Positions 29,687 through 41,528 of a stretch of DNA of 64,000 nucleotides are shown in pieces. A program made the translations under genes and the position numbers. Numbering within the stretch: position 1 is the first letter of the stretch; the number at the start of each line of letters is the position of its first letter. The notes beneath the pieces are model-generated. The model did not search any database and was not told the DNA's origin. It saw only the letters and a list, made by a program, of their open reading frames with translations. The stretch covers positions 62,001 through 126,000 of the forward strand of contig CALIEB010000026.1 of assembly GCA_938022205.1 (NCBI GenBank), in the 5' to 3' direction. This stretch comes from an uncultured Anaerolineae bacterium. Its GTDB lineage: Bacteria > Chloroflexota > Anaerolineae > Aggregatilineales > Phototrophicaceae.

Positions 29687-31251
29687 CGCAAAATCTCCGT
29701 GCCTCCACTAAACAGAAAGTTCATAACAATAGAGTCCACGAGCAACTCAACAGGAGCGTGATCGTCTGTGAACAACAAATCGCTGCGCACCGTTGGCACA
29801 AGCGTTTCCTGTGCGAGGCGCAACACGTTCGCTAGCAGCGGTGCAGTGTCGTGCAACGCAGCTTGATGCCGTGCGAGTGCTGTCGCGTCGGTCTTGGTTT
29901 GCGTTGCCACCAAAATGGTGTTAAACGAGTTTGGCACGTCCATCGTGTGGACGCTCGCAAAGACAGTTAGCAACGTATTGGTCAACGCTTCAACAAGGCG
30001 GCGGTCGGTGTGCGTACGTCCGACGTTGACCACGACCACACCCTCGTCGGTAAGTTTATCGCGCAACGCTTGAAAAAACTCGCGTGTGGTCAAGTGCCAA
30101 GGAATATAGGGCGGGCGATAAGCGTCTACACCAATGACGGTGTAGCGATAAGGCAGCGTTCGCAGCATGTAACGCCCATCACCAGCAATAGCGTTAAGCG
30201 AAGGCAAGGTGTTGGCGTTCATGCCAAAAAACTGCTTCGCAACGCGGATAATCTCAGGGTCTATTTCGATGCCGTCCATTGGTACGTCGCCGTAGACAGC
30301 GTGGTACTGGTGCGCAATAGTGCCTGCGGCTAGTCCAACGATGAGCAGTCGCTCCATACGCTCGGGTGCAAAAGTCGTGTGGAAGTACGGCGCGACAAGA
30401 AAGTAATCCCAAGTGCGATTAAAGACAATTTGTTCGGGATGCCACTGGCTGTGAATGCCTTGTCCCTCGTTTAAGTAAAGATAGCGCGTGCCGTCAGGAG
30501 CTTCTTGCACTTGGATGTAGTTATACGCGCTGTCACGCGCATATAGCAGCGTGTTTTGTCCATATGGGTCACGCAGCAGCCCTGTTGGTGCAGCTGCCCA
30601 AAGCACTAGGATGCTCAAAGGCATCCACACATAGCGCAACGCGAGCTTGCGATTTTCCTGCCAAAGCACAAAAAAACTTGGCGCGAAGAGCAAGCCCCCG
30701 AAGAAAATGAACGTCGCCGTCGTGCCGAGCGTTGGCACGAGCAGTAGCACAGGTAGAAACGTGCCGACAAGGCTACCGACTGTGCTAATTGCGTAGATAC
30801 GTCCTGCAACGCTGCCCGCGCTGCTAATTTCTTGCACAGATAGCCGTATGGCAAATGGCGATACCATGCCCAGCAGCGTAATTGGTAGCGCAAAAAGCAC
30901 CAAAATTGCCACGAACGACCCTAAAGCTAGCGCGGCTTCAAATTGGGCAAAGGCATTGGCGGCAGTGCGAATAATAGGATGCCCGACAAGAGGAATAAGC
31001 GCGCTTAAGAAAGCTGCCCAAAGAATGATTTGCAAGAAAAGCGTAAGACGTGGCGCGTGGTCTGCCCAACGTCCACCCCAATAATTGCCAACAGTAAGAT
31101 AGAGCAGGATAAGCCCGATGACATTTGCCCACACGATGTTACTCGTGCCGAACACGTTGCCAAGCAAACGCGAGGCCGTTAGCTCAACACCTAACGTCGC
31201 CATGCCTGCGACAAAAACAAGACTACACATCTTAAAACGCAGCCAACTCAT
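29683..31251 (-). CDS. Fused multi-TM transporter-like and spermidine-synthase-like methyltransferase protein
   Basis: N-terminal TM bundle; C-terminal LLIVGLAAGTIAHQYHAVYGDVPMDGIEIDPEIIRVAKQFFGM and VIGVDAYRPPYIPWHLTTREFFQALRDKL. Confidence 0.85.
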   Translation of the reverse strand: MSWLRFKMCSLVFVAGMATLGVELTASRLLGNVFGTSNIVWANVIGLILLYLTVGNYWGGRWADHAPRLTLFLQIILWAAFLSALIPLVGHPIIRTAANAFAQFEAALALGSFVAILVLFALPITLLGMVSPFAIRLSVQEISSAGSVAGRIYAISTVGSLVGTFLPVLLLVPTLGTTATFIFFGGLLFAPSFFVLWQENRKLALRYVWMPLSILVLWAAAPTGLLRDPYGQNTLLYARDSAYNYIQVQEAPDGTRYLYLNEGQGIHSQWHPEQIVFNRTWDYFLVAPYFHTTFAPERMERLLIVGLAAGTIAHQYHAVYGDVPMDGIEIDPEIIRVAKQFFGMNANTLPSLNAIAGDGRYMLRTLPYRYTVIGVDAYRPPYIPWHLTTREFFQALRDKLTDEGVVVVNVGRTHTDRRLVEALTNTLLTVFASVHTMDVPNSFNTILVATQTKTDATALARHQAALHDTAPLLANVLRLAQETLVPTVRSDLLFTDDHAPVELLVDSIVMNFLFSGGTEILR

Positions 31252-32504
31252 ATGCTGTAACGCCTCGCCAGTGCTTGGGCAATGTCATCTCGATAGTTAA
31301 CCGTGAGAGCAGGAATGCGCAGAGCAGCCAGTCGTTGCGCCATGTTGAACTTAGGCGAAGGTCGCCCAAAAGATGCCGCATTAACGTGTACGACCATAGG
31401 CTTAACGCTGCGTTGCTGAAGCAGCTGTAGAGCATCGAGCCATTGAGGTTGGTCAGAGGCTGTCACAATCACCAGCGTTGTGCCGCGCGAAAAACGAAAC
31501 ATCTCGCTTGTGATGAGCTGCTCAAGTGTGATGTTGCTGCTGCTGCGAGCAACCGCTAGCGTTTCTAGGGTTTGTGTGAGCTGATGGTAGCTACGTTCAG
31601 GCAAATGTAACACGCGCTGCCCTGTATGTGTGATGAAGCCAAATGAGCGATTGGTCTCGTAAAAGTAATTCGCTAATGAAGCGGCAATGACCACGCTGTA
31701 TTCCTCTGTGGAGGCTGGAATGGCATCGCTGAGTGTGTTTACCGCGCCGTGTCCGTCGATGCGAGAAACGGATGCTGCCTCATAAAGCGAAGCCATTGAC
31801 AGGTCAAGCATCAGCCAAATATCCACGAGCGGGTCAAGCTCAAACTCTTTGACGGTGAGTTTGTCGCGTCTCGCGGTGGTACGCCAGTGAATACGGTTAA
31901 TGCTATCGCCAGAAACGTAATCGCGCACGCTCGTAGCGTTGGTCGTGACGTTTTGCGTGATATGTCGCTGCGCGTCACCGCCCGAAAGCACGCCTTGCGG
32001 CATGATGAACTGGGTTAGCGGCACCACTTTAGGATAAACGATGAGCAATTCTGTGGCGTTCAGCACCCGCCGCACCTGAAATAAGCCGAAAGGGTCGTTT
32101 GTAATGAACTCAATGTGACCGAGCCGAAACTCACCCCGTGAAAAACACGGGGTTGTAATTTGCCAGTGCTTAGCTTGGCGTGGCGCGATAAAAGGCTCAA
32201 TATGCGTGAACTTATGAGCGGGTAAGGTGGAGTAATCCCAGATTTCTAGCCAAGCCTTTGGGAAAATCGCTGTATTGCGCACGGTGAAATATTCAGTAAA
32301 CGTTTTACCGACTTGCGCACGCTTTGTCGGCGTGTTGCGCGCTAGCACAAGCCCTTGCAGCATAAGCCAAAGCCAAAACAACGCCACAAAGAACACCACT
32401 GCCAGCACAAGAGCAACATCAAAGAATATCGCACGACCGCTGCCGAGCCCTGCCAACAGGCAAATGATGAGTGTGACGTAGAAAACGCTGCGCCGCCCAG
32501 CCAT
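31248..32504 (-). CDS. DUF58 domain protein
   Basis: VRDYVSGDSINRIHWRTTARRDKLTVKEFELDPLVDIWLMLDLSMASL, N-terminal TM pair. Confidence 0.88.
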   Translation of the reverse strand: MAGRRSVFYVTLIICLLAGLGSGRAIFFDVALVLAVVFFVALFWLWLMLQGLVLARNTPTKRAQVGKTFTEYFTVRNTAIFPKAWLEIWDYSTLPAHKFTHIEPFIAPRQAKHWQITTPCFSRGEFRLGHIEFITNDPFGLFQVRRVLNATELLIVYPKVVPLTQFIMPQGVLSGGDAQRHITQNVTTNATSVRDYVSGDSINRIHWRTTARRDKLTVKEFELDPLVDIWLMLDLSMASLYEAASVSRIDGHGAVNTLSDAIPASTEEYSVVIAASLANYFYETNRSFGFITHTGQRVLHLPERSYHQLTQTLETLAVARSSSNITLEQLITSEMFRFSRGTTLVIVTASDQPQWLDALQLLQQRSVKPMVVHVNAASFGRPSPKFNMAQRLAALRIPALTVNYRDDIAQALARRYSI

Positions 32505-32506
32505 AG

Positions 32507-33493
32507 TTAGCGAACAGATGCGCCCGGCACGAGCGTGGTGTTGAGGATTTCGTTGATGATGAAGCGCGCGCTCACGTCTTTCATACGCGCCGCGTGCCCA
32601 ACGATGATGCGGTGCGCGAGAGTAACCTCTGCGAGAGCTTTCACGTCATCAGGGATAACGTAGTCGCGTCCTGCCATCGCAGCGCGTGCTTGGGCAGCGC
32701 GAAAAAGCGCGAGCGACCCGCGTGGACTGCTGCCTAAGTAAATGTCCGGGTGCGTGCGTGTGGCGTTGACCAAGCTGATGATGTACTGCTTGACCTCTTC
32801 AGCGATATACGTTTGTGTCACAGCAGCTTGCGCGGCTAGCAGCTCTTGGGTGCTAACGACTTGCTGGATGTTGTGAATAGGATGCTGATATTGCTGCGCC
32901 GAGAGAATCGTCAGCTCTTCATGGGGTGTGGGATAACCCATCTGGATGCGCAAGAAGAAACGGTCAAGCTGTGCTTCTGGCAAGGGGAATGTGCCTTCAT
33001 ATTCAATAGGGTTTTGTGTGGCAATGATCATGAACGGCGTTTGTGTGGGATAGGTCACCCCGTCGATAGTCACTTGTCGCTCTTCCATTGCTTCTAAGAG
33101 CGCGGACTGTGTTTTGGGCGTAGCGCGGTTAATCTCGTCTGCTAGCACTAAATTGGCAAAAATAGGTCCCGGTCGAAACTCAAATTGGCGTGTTTGCGGG
33201 TTAAAAACCGAAACACCCGTTACATCCGAAGGCAGCATATCCGGCGTGAACTGAATGCGGTTAAAAACGCCGCCAATAGCCTTAGCAAGCGCGCGCGCCA
33301 TCATCGTCTTGCCAACACCCGGAATGTCTTCAAAGAGCAAATGCCCTTTACACAGTAAGCCTAAAATGGCTAGGCGCACCTCGTTGCGTTTGCCGATAAT
33401 CACTTGCCCAACGGTTTGGGCGATGCGTTCAGACACCTCTTGAACGCTTACATGGGCAAGGTTCGGTTGAGTTTGCTGTTGATAATCGGACAT
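32507..33493 (-). CDS. MoxR-family AAA+ ATPase
   Basis: [74 protein letters not shown]. Confidence 0.93.
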   Translation of the reverse strand: MSDYQQQTQPNLAHVSVQEVSERIAQTVGQVIIGKRNEVRLAILGLLCKGHLLFEDIPGVGKTMMARALAKAIGGVFNRIQFTPDMLPSDVTGVSVFNPQTRQFEFRPGPIFANLVLADEINRATPKTQSALLEAMEERQVTIDGVTYPTQTPFMIIATQNPIEYEGTFPLPEAQLDRFFLRIQMGYPTPHEELTILSAQQYQHPIHNIQQVVSTQELLAAQAAVTQTYIAEEVKQYIISLVNATRTHPDIYLGSSPRGSLALFRAAQARAAMAGRDYVIPDDVKALAEVTLAHRIIVGHAARMKDVSARFIINEILNTTLVPGASVR

Positions 33494-33633
33494 GAGCTGG
33501 TTATCCTAAGTTAACTGATGCGCGTTGATAATAAACAAGAATGCGCAAAAACAAGAGGGGCGATTTGAGCATAGCTGTGGCACACGCGCGCAAGCTGTAG
33601 GAAAATTGCTTGAGAAAACGCTTCGTTAGATGC

Positions 33634-33661
33634 TTGCCGTTTGTCAGTTCGCGGGTATAAT
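33634..33661 (+). promoter_or_regulatory. Possible sigma70-type promoter upstream of the roadblock gene
   Basis: TTGCCG - 16 nt - TATAAT. Confidence 0.5.
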
Positions 33662-33780
33662 ACACGATGACATGTTTTCATCTTGTTGTTATCAAATTTG
33701 TGCTATGATAAAAGCGGGATTGGTGGTCTACTTCACTTCAGCGTCCAGTGCTGAAGCGTTGCTTCAAGAAGGAGTGTGCT

Positions 33781-34152
33781 ATGGCGAAATCGCGGACAGA
33801 CCTCATGGTAGAACGCCTGCGTGAGTTACAAGGAACAACGCCCGATGTTGAAGCCTCTGCGGTGGTGAGCGTCGATGGGCTAATTATCGCGTCGTCGCTG
33901 CCTGTCGGGGTGGAAGAAGACCGTGTGTCGGCAATGTCCGCAGCGATGCTCTCGTTAGGCGAGCGTATTTCTGGCGAGCTGGGGCGTGGTCTGCTCGACC
34001 AAGTGTACATTAAGGGCGTGAATGGCTACGTCATCTTGATGTCCGTTGGTGAGGCGGCAGTGCTGACAACGTTGGTGCGCCAAAATGCTCGTTTGGGGCT
34101 TATTTTCCTTGATATGCGCCGTTCTGCGGATGCCCTTGAAAAATTAGTCTAA
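33781..34152 (+). CDS. Roadblock/LC7 domain protein
   Basis: VVSVDGLIIASSLPVGVEEDRVSAMSAAMLSLGERISGELG...GYVILMSVGEAAVLTTLVR. Start trimmed to ATG 33781 behind AAGGAG. Confidence 0.88.
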   Translation: MAKSRTDLMVERLRELQGTTPDVEASAVVSVDGLIIASSLPVGVEEDRVSAMSAAMLSLGERISGELGRGLLDQVYIKGVNGYVILMSVGEAAVLTTLVRQNARLGLIFLDMRRSADALEKLV

Positions 34153-34192
34153 CCACATCGGCATTTGTACAGTTGAATGAAGCAGTATCGCA

Positions 34193-34232
34193 AGCGGGAT
34201 TCGTGAAGTCTCCCGCTATCGTTTTGTTTTTA
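34193..34232 (+). promoter_or_regulatory. Terminator/attenuator-like hairpin immediately before pyrG
   Basis: AGCGGGA - 11 nt - TCCCGCT followed by ATCGTTTTGTTTTT, then AAAGGG and the pyrG ATG. Confidence 0.65.
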
Positions 34233-34233
34233 G

Positions 34234-35883
<1,650 letters not shown>

Positions 35884-35911
35884 AGAATGTATGTTGAAGG
35901 GTTCTTGAATC

Positions 35912-36946
35912 ATGTCGCTAGAAACATTTGTTCGCGCGCTGCCTAAAGTAGATTTGCACGTTCACCTTGAGGGTGCGCTGCAAAAAGAAACGCTGCTGCT
36001 TATTGCAGAACAGAACGACATCATGTCAACGATGAAAGCGCGCGAATATCGGGAGCAATTGACTTATATCGACCGACCTGACCCCAAAAAGTTCGATGAT
36101 ATTGCGCGGATGCACGCGAATTGGGTGCGTTATCCTGAAGACCTCACGCGCATTGTTTACGACTTGGGCGTTGCATTACACAAGCAATCTGTACGCTACG
36201 CGGAAGTGTTTGTGAGCGCAGCAATTTACACTGATAACGGCATTGCGTTTGACGCGATGCTGGAGGGGCTAAATGATGGGCGTGACCGCGTGCTGCGTGC
36301 TTGGCAAGTTACCATGAATTGGGTGCTGACGATTCCGCGTGATCGTCCGCGCAAGGCTGACGATATTGTGAGATGGGTGACAAGCGCAACCGCTCGCAAA
36401 GGGCATGTTATTGGGCTTGGACTCAGCGGGCGCGAGGACATCCAAACCGCAGACCAATTCACCAAAGCGTTCATGACGGCGCAAAAGAAAGATATTCCTA
36501 CCGTTGCGCCAGCGCATAGTCATCCCAACGCCGAAAGTGTGGTGCAGGTTGTCGATGAGCTTAGCCCAAAACGTGTGACAGACAGCATAGGGTTAGCGGA
36601 TGACGCGGAGGGATTGCAAGTCTTGGCGGAGCAAAATATACCGCTTGTCGTCACCCCCACACGCGATTTGCGGCTTGGACGTGTCTCAAGCTACGCGAAT
36701 TACCCGCTGCCGCGCTTGTTAGAGGTTTTGACCGTATGTTTAGCGTCGGGCATGCCAAGCCTGTATCACACGACGCTCAATGACGAGTATTTGCACATGG
36801 CACAAGCTCATGAACTAACGAAGGAACAGCTCAAGCAGCTTGCCTTAAATGGCGTGCGAGCTAGTTTCTTGCCAGCAGCAGAGAAAACAGCAATGCTAGC
36901 GGCGTTTGAACAAGAAATCGACGCGCTTGCTGAGGCAACAATTTAG
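35912..36946 (+). CDS. Adenosine deaminase-like amidohydrolase family protein with degenerate catalytic motifs
   Basis: LPKVDLHVHLEGALQKETLLLIAEQN and overall ADA-like order; several canonical motifs missing (see findings). Confidence 0.75.
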   Translation: MSLETFVRALPKVDLHVHLEGALQKETLLLIAEQNDIMSTMKAREYREQLTYIDRPDPKKFDDIARMHANWVRYPEDLTRIVYDLGVALHKQSVRYAEVFVSAAIYTDNGIAFDAMLEGLNDGRDRVLRAWQVTMNWVLTIPRDRPRKADDIVRWVTSATARKGHVIGLGLSGREDIQTADQFTKAFMTAQKKDIPTVAPAHSHPNAESVVQVVDELSPKRVTDSIGLADDAEGLQVLAEQNIPLVVTPTRDLRLGRVSSYANYPLPRLLEVLTVCLASGMPSLYHTTLNDEYLHMAQAHELTKEQLKQLALNGVRASFLPAAEKTAMLAAFEQEIDALAEATI

Positions 36947-36954
36947 CCACACAA

Positions 36955-36985
36955 AAACCGCCCCTTGTGAGAGGCGGTTTTTTTC
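36955..36985. terminator. Rho-independent terminator-like hairpin
   Basis: AAACCGCC - TTGTGAGA region - GGCGGTTT followed by TTTTT. Confidence 0.75.
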
Positions 36986-37004
36986 TTCTTGGCGTTAGTA
37001 AAAA

Positions 37005-37331
37005 TTAAAGACCAAAGATTTGGGTCATCTTCATGCCAATGCCCACATCAGAGACTTTGAGCTTGCCCATCATAACGGCTTGCATGGGGTTCATTTGCCC
37101 GTTGACGATAGCAAGAAAATCATCTGCGCTGGCTTTAACCGTCATGTTGGTGCTGTCGTTTGCACCTTCACCCGTTGTGCATTGCCCGTCGGCAATCTTA
37201 ATCCAATATGTGCCGCCATTATCCCCACTCAGCTCAAACTGGATAACGGTGTTGAGGTCACCGGCTTTTTCCGCGCTAAAACGTTCCAGCATGCGAGGGA
37301 AAATTTGGCTAATTTCTTCTTTTGTTGCCAT
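37005..37331 (-). CDS. SCP2 sterol-binding domain protein
   Basis: VIQFELSGDNGGTYWIKIADGQCTTGEGANDSTNMTVKASADDFLAIVNGQMNPMQAVMMGKLKVSDVG. Confidence 0.9.
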   Translation of the reverse strand: MATKEEISQIFPRMLERFSAEKAGDLNTVIQFELSGDNGGTYWIKIADGQCTTGEGANDSTNMTVKASADDFLAIVNGQMNPMQAVMMGKLKVSDVGIGMKMTQIFGL

Positions 37332-37439
37332 GATGGTTGCTCCTTGAAATCTTTAGATTTGCTAAGACTTAGCCGTAAATCATCATAACCTAGAGTACAC
37401 TATCTCATAGCATCATGCCATAGTTTTTCAGGATGTATT

Positions 37440-38705
37440 ATGAGATATTTTGGCTGGTTACTGTTATGGTTGGGTTTGCTCGCGGGAGCGTTGAGCGCAC
37501 AAACAGAGCAAACACACTGGATTGGCAAAATCGCCTATGTAGGCGAGGATTATAACGTTTACACGTATTTCGCGAGTGTTAATTACGCGCTAACGCAAGA
37601 TGGAAATAACACGCGCCGCTATCAATGGCTTACATGGTCGAACGACGACCAGCTTGCGTATTTTTGCTGTTCGCTTGACGTGGCGCGCGACTTGCGCACT
37701 GCCGCATATCTTTCTGAGAACGGGCTTTTAGCAGGGCGTGTTGTATGGACAGGGTTTGGCACGCAAGTCATTTACGCGGCGTGGTCACCTGCGCCTTGCG
37801 CAGAAGAAAGCCACTGCCGTCCGTTATCACTGCTGCTTAACGATGTGTTGCGCGGCGGACTGCGCGTTGCTTTGCTGCAAGAACGCAGCGAGAGCGACAT
37901 ACGCGAGATAGAAGTTGGCAAGGGCGCGCCTTTTTACTACAGCTTTAGTGCAGATGGTAGCCAGATTGTGTTGCATCGCAACAACCGCGACATCGACATT
38001 TACGACGTAGCGGCACAAGACCTTGTCGTTAGACGCGCTCGGCGTTCATCAGGCACGTTTCAAACGCCGTCATGGTCACCTGTCGATAACCGTATTGTGA
38101 TTGGAACACGCGGCAGCAACCGCCAATTGACCAATATCACGCTGGTAGACGAGCAAGGAGGTACAAGGACACTCGTCACCGATGTACGCGGCAATATTTC
38201 TTTCTTGTGGTCGCCGGATGGACGCTATCTTGCCTATCGCAGCGTTAGTAGCAGCAACATCAGCGCGTTGTTTGTTGTCGACGTTGCGAGTGGGAATGTC
38301 GTAGCACGCTCGCCTATAGAACACGTCATGGCGTTCTTTTGGTCACCTGACAGCCGTTATCTCGCCTATGTCACACCGTATCGGCTTAATGGCGGCTTCA
38401 GTAAACCGAACACACGGCAGTTGATACAGCAGCGGCGCGCAACGCTTTCTTGGTCGGTTTTGGACGTAGTGGAGAATAACAGTGTTCTTTTAGCTCCATT
38501 TGTGCCAACATATGAGACGAGCTATCTGCTAACCTACTTTGACCAGTTCGCGCAAAGTCATCGCGTGTGGTCACCAGATAGCCGTCATTTAGTGTACGCT
38601 GAAGAGGTTAATGGCGTGCCGACTGTGCAAGTTTTGGACGCAATGCAAAGCAGCGTCCCAGCAACACTTGCGCGAGGAAGGTACGCGGTGTGGAGTTTTA
38701 GGTGA
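37440..38705 (+). CDS. Secreted beta-propeller (PD40/WD40-like) protein
   Basis: Signal peptide; repeats SFLWSPDGRYLAYRS, AFFWSPDSRYLAYVT, HRVWSPDSRHLVYAE. Confidence 0.88.
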   Translation: MRYFGWLLLWLGLLAGALSAQTEQTHWIGKIAYVGEDYNVYTYFASVNYALTQDGNNTRRYQWLTWSNDDQLAYFCCSLDVARDLRTAAYLSENGLLAGRVVWTGFGTQVIYAAWSPAPCAEESHCRPLSLLLNDVLRGGLRVALLQERSESDIREIEVGKGAPFYYSFSADGSQIVLHRNNRDIDIYDVAAQDLVVRRARRSSGTFQTPSWSPVDNRIVIGTRGSNRQLTNITLVDEQGGTRTLVTDVRGNISFLWSPDGRYLAYRSVSSSNISALFVVDVASGNVVARSPIEHVMAFFWSPDSRYLAYVTPYRLNGGFSKPNTRQLIQQRRATLSWSVLDVVENNSVLLAPFVPTYETSYLLTYFDQFAQSHRVWSPDSRHLVYAEEVNGVPTVQVLDAMQSSVPATLARGRYAVWSFR

Positions 38706-40252
38706 AACGGTGCGTTGTTTATCTGGCGATAAGTTTGTTGCTAGCGGGGTGTTTGCGCGAGCAACCACAAATCATCGTCATCACTGCTACGTTCCCACCA
38801 CTGTCGGAAGCCGCTGTTTTGCAGCCTAACACGCCACAAGCAGGCATGTTACCGTTGCCAACGTTCCCTGCCCAGCTTATTGTGCCAACACCACACAGTT
38901 ACACAACGCTGGCGGACGTGATGCCTAAGGAACATGTCGTTAAAGCAGGCGAGACGTTGTTTGTGATTGCGCAGGCGTATAACACAACGGTTAACACGCT
39001 CGCGACGCTCAACAACCTTGCAAACCCCGACCTGTTAGAGGTGGGGCAGGTTTTAGCCTTGCCGAGCGAACCACTACAGCAAACGCCCGCTGTCAAGCTC
39101 TTGCCTGACAATCGGCTAGTGCGCGCAGAAACTCTAAGCGTCGCGGCACTTGTGCAGTCGTTCAACAGCTATTTGCCATATGCGCGCGATATTGTCACAA
39201 CGCGCACAGCTAATGGTGCAGGCTTAGACGAAGAGCTGAACGGCATTCAGATTGTCGAGCGGGTTTCTTTAGAGTACAGCGTTGACCCGCGTTTGCTCTT
39301 AGCGGTGCTAGAATATCGTGCAGGGTGGCTTAGCAAGCCTAATCCTTCGCCGTTGCTACAAACCTACCCGATTATCAGCGACCTAGCGCGAGCAGGTTTG
39401 TATAAGCAGCTGGCTTTTTTGGCGAATGAGCTTAATCGCGGCTACTACGGTTGGAAAGGACGTGGGTTGCGCACTATCGAGTTTTCCAGCGGTCAGCGGC
39501 TTGCGCTAAATCGCCAGCTGAACCCTGCCAGCATTGCCGTGCAAACCGCCTTTAGTCGATTTCTGGGGTATGAAGAATGGCAAGCAGCTGTAAGCACAAA
39601 TGGATTGTATCGTACTTACGTACAGTTCTTCGGCGATCCCTTCGTCGGCGCGTTCGAACCCGTGCCAGCTAATTTGCAGCAACCGCCCTTAGCTTTGCCA
39701 TTTGCACGCGGTGAAGTGTGGTACTACACGGGCGGCGCACATGGTGGGTGGGGAAGCGGCAGCGCGTGGGGCGCGCTAGATTTCGCGCCGCCTGACGAAC
39801 GCCCGGCAGGCACGCTTTGCTACACATCGCTAATTCCTGTTCGGGCTGTAGCTGATGGCATCGTAGCGCGCAGTGGTGATGGGGTGTTAATACTAGATTT
39901 AGACTATGACGGCAACGAGGCAACTGGCTGGACGATTTTGTACCTTCATGTATCTGAAACGCCTGCTGCAGGGGTTATGGTTCGGCAGGGGGACCCTATC
40001 GGCTTTGCGTCTTGTGCCGGCGGTTTTTCTAATGCGACGCACTTACACATCGCCCGTCGCTACAATGGTGAATGGCTGCCTACAGACTGCACGCAGTGTT
40101 TATCTGAATACGCGCCGCCGCCTTTTGTGATGAGTGGGTGGGTCATACAAGGGATTGCTGGGCAAGAGTATCAAGGGTACATGGAAAAAGATGGCGTGCG
40201 CCAACGCGCCGAACAAGGTCGACATACTACAATTAACCACATCTCATGGTGA
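38702..40252 (+). CDS. LysM lipoprotein with M23-like peptidase domain
   Basis: LLLAGCLREQ lipobox; EHVVKAGETLFVIAQAYNTTVNTLATLNNLANPDLLEVGQVLALP; GGAHGG...GALDFAPP and THLHIARRYNGEW. Confidence 0.8.
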   Translation: MKRCVVYLAISLLLAGCLREQPQIIVITATFPPLSEAAVLQPNTPQAGMLPLPTFPAQLIVPTPHSYTTLADVMPKEHVVKAGETLFVIAQAYNTTVNTLATLNNLANPDLLEVGQVLALPSEPLQQTPAVKLLPDNRLVRAETLSVAALVQSFNSYLPYARDIVTTRTANGAGLDEELNGIQIVERVSLEYSVDPRLLLAVLEYRAGWLSKPNPSPLLQTYPIISDLARAGLYKQLAFLANELNRGYYGWKGRGLRTIEFSSGQRLALNRQLNPASIAVQTAFSRFLGYEEWQAAVSTNGLYRTYVQFFGDPFVGAFEPVPANLQQPPLALPFARGEVWYYTGGAHGGWGSGSAWGALDFAPPDERPAGTLCYTSLIPVRAVADGIVARSGDGVLILDLDYDGNEATGWTILYLHVSETPAAGVMVRQGDPIGFASCAGGFSNATHLHIARRYNGEWLPTDCTQCLSEYAPPPFVMSGWVIQGIAGQEYQGYMEKDGVRQRAEQGRHTTINHISW

Positions 40253-40264
40253 GCGAGAAGGTGT

Positions 40265-41032
40265 ATGCGTAAGCTAGGGTTAACGCTCGTGATTTTGTTA
40301 GGGCTAGCTATTGGTAGCGCACTGGGGCAGGCGGTGACCGCAACGCCCGTGCGCGTTGTGATTCCAACCAACGCTCCCGCACAAGTCACGTTAGAAGTGG
40401 TTGAAACAGCACTGCCAACGTGGACACCTACCGAAGAGGGTCCACCGCTGCTCGAGTCGAAGGCTGACGCTGGTGAGATTAACGTGCGTGCTGAGCCTGA
40501 CCCTGCCTCGCAGCGGCTTGGTTCAATCAAGCCGGGCGAGCGTTATATCGTGCGCGCACGGTATTTTAGCTGGTATCAGTTTGATTTTCCCTCTTCGCCA
40601 ACAGGAACGGGGTGGGTCTACGGCGAATTGGTCCAGATTATCGGTAACCCTAGTAAAATTCCAGACACCAACCCTTACGCAGCACCAACCTCTGCCAGCG
40701 ATGCCTTCGCCACGCAAACAACAGAAGCGTTGTTAGCTGTGCCCGGTGGCGAACTGACAGCAACAGCATTGGGGCGTGTGCTTAGTTTGCCGACAGTGAC
40801 ACCTGACTTTTCAGCGCAGTCCAGCACAACCAACGTGCTGCCAACATACACGCCACCTGCAGACGTTAGCGCGCCCTCAGCACCAATGCCTGTGCTAGAA
40901 GAGGATGTACCGCTAACGCTTGAAGGCGCAATTACGACGGTGACACAGCAGGGTATACCGCCCATTGTGCCTATTTTAGGCTTAGGCGCGGTCGGTGTTT
41001 TGGGATTGCTTGTCAGTTTCCTGCGTCGATAA
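40265..41032 (+). CDS. SH3-like domain envelope protein with C-terminal TM
   Basis: GEINVRAEPDPASQRLGSIKPGERYIVRARYFSWYQFDF...GTGWVYGELVQIIGN; C-terminal hydrophobic helix followed by RR. Confidence 0.75.
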   Translation: MRKLGLTLVILLGLAIGSALGQAVTATPVRVVIPTNAPAQVTLEVVETALPTWTPTEEGPPLLESKADAGEINVRAEPDPASQRLGSIKPGERYIVRARYFSWYQFDFPSSPTGTGWVYGELVQIIGNPSKIPDTNPYAAPTSASDAFATQTTEALLAVPGGELTATALGRVLSLPTVTPDFSAQSSTTNVLPTYTPPADVSAPSAPMPVLEEDVPLTLEGAITTVTQQGIPPIVPILGLGAVGVLGLLVSFLRR

Positions 41033-41038
41033 AGAAAA

Positions 41039-41059
41039 GCCCGCGAGGTTGCGGGCTTC
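41039..41059. terminator. GC-rich hairpin between convergent genes, likely bidirectional terminator
   Basis: GCCCGC - GAGGTT - GCGGGC. Confidence 0.65.
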
Positions 41060-41068
41060 TGGGATATT

Positions 41069-41494
41069 TTAGTAGCTGCTGCAGCAAGAGCCAGAGCCAC
41101 AGCCGCTGCTTGTGCTTTCCGCAGAGTCACTCTTAGGTTTGAAAGACGTGCCACAACCGCAGCTTGACACCGCGTTGGGGTTGTCGATGCGGAAACCGCC
41201 ACCAATCAAGCCGTCAACAAAATCAATCACTGCACCTTGCAAGTAGATGATGCTAGTGGGATCAATAACGACGCGCACGTTGTCTATCATGACCACCTTG
41301 TCATATTCTTGCGGTTGCGCTTCGAACGCCATGCCGTATTGTAAGCCAGAGCATCCACCACCAGACACAAAAACGCGCAAGTAGTAGTCTGGAATGTTGC
41401 GCTGCTGCAGTAAGTTAGCAATGACAGTTGTTGCTGCAGGGGTCATGGTGATTAGCTGTTCTTCTGTGGTATGTTGCGTGTCTTGCATGGTCAT
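41069..41494 (-). CDS. A-type Fe-S cluster carrier (HesB/IscA/ErpA family) with extra Cys-rich tail
   Basis: RVFVSGGGCSGLQYGMAFEAQP, GFRIDNPNAVSSCGCGTSF, then SSGCGSGSCCSSY. Confidence 0.93.
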   Translation of the reverse strand: MTMQDTQHTTEEQLITMTPAATTVIANLLQQRNIPDYYLRVFVSGGGCSGLQYGMAFEAQPQEYDKVVMIDNVRVVIDPTSIIYLQGAVIDFVDGLIGGGFRIDNPNAVSSCGCGTSFKPKSDSAESTSSGCGSGSCCSSY

Positions 41495-41528
41495 GATAAA
41501 CGCTCCTTAAATCGAATAGTTCTCCAAG

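Noticed and set aside
33781-34152. Roadblock protein as part of an MglA/MglB polarity system
   Set aside because: No MglA-type small GTPase adjacent; only an orphan roadblock domain can be supported.
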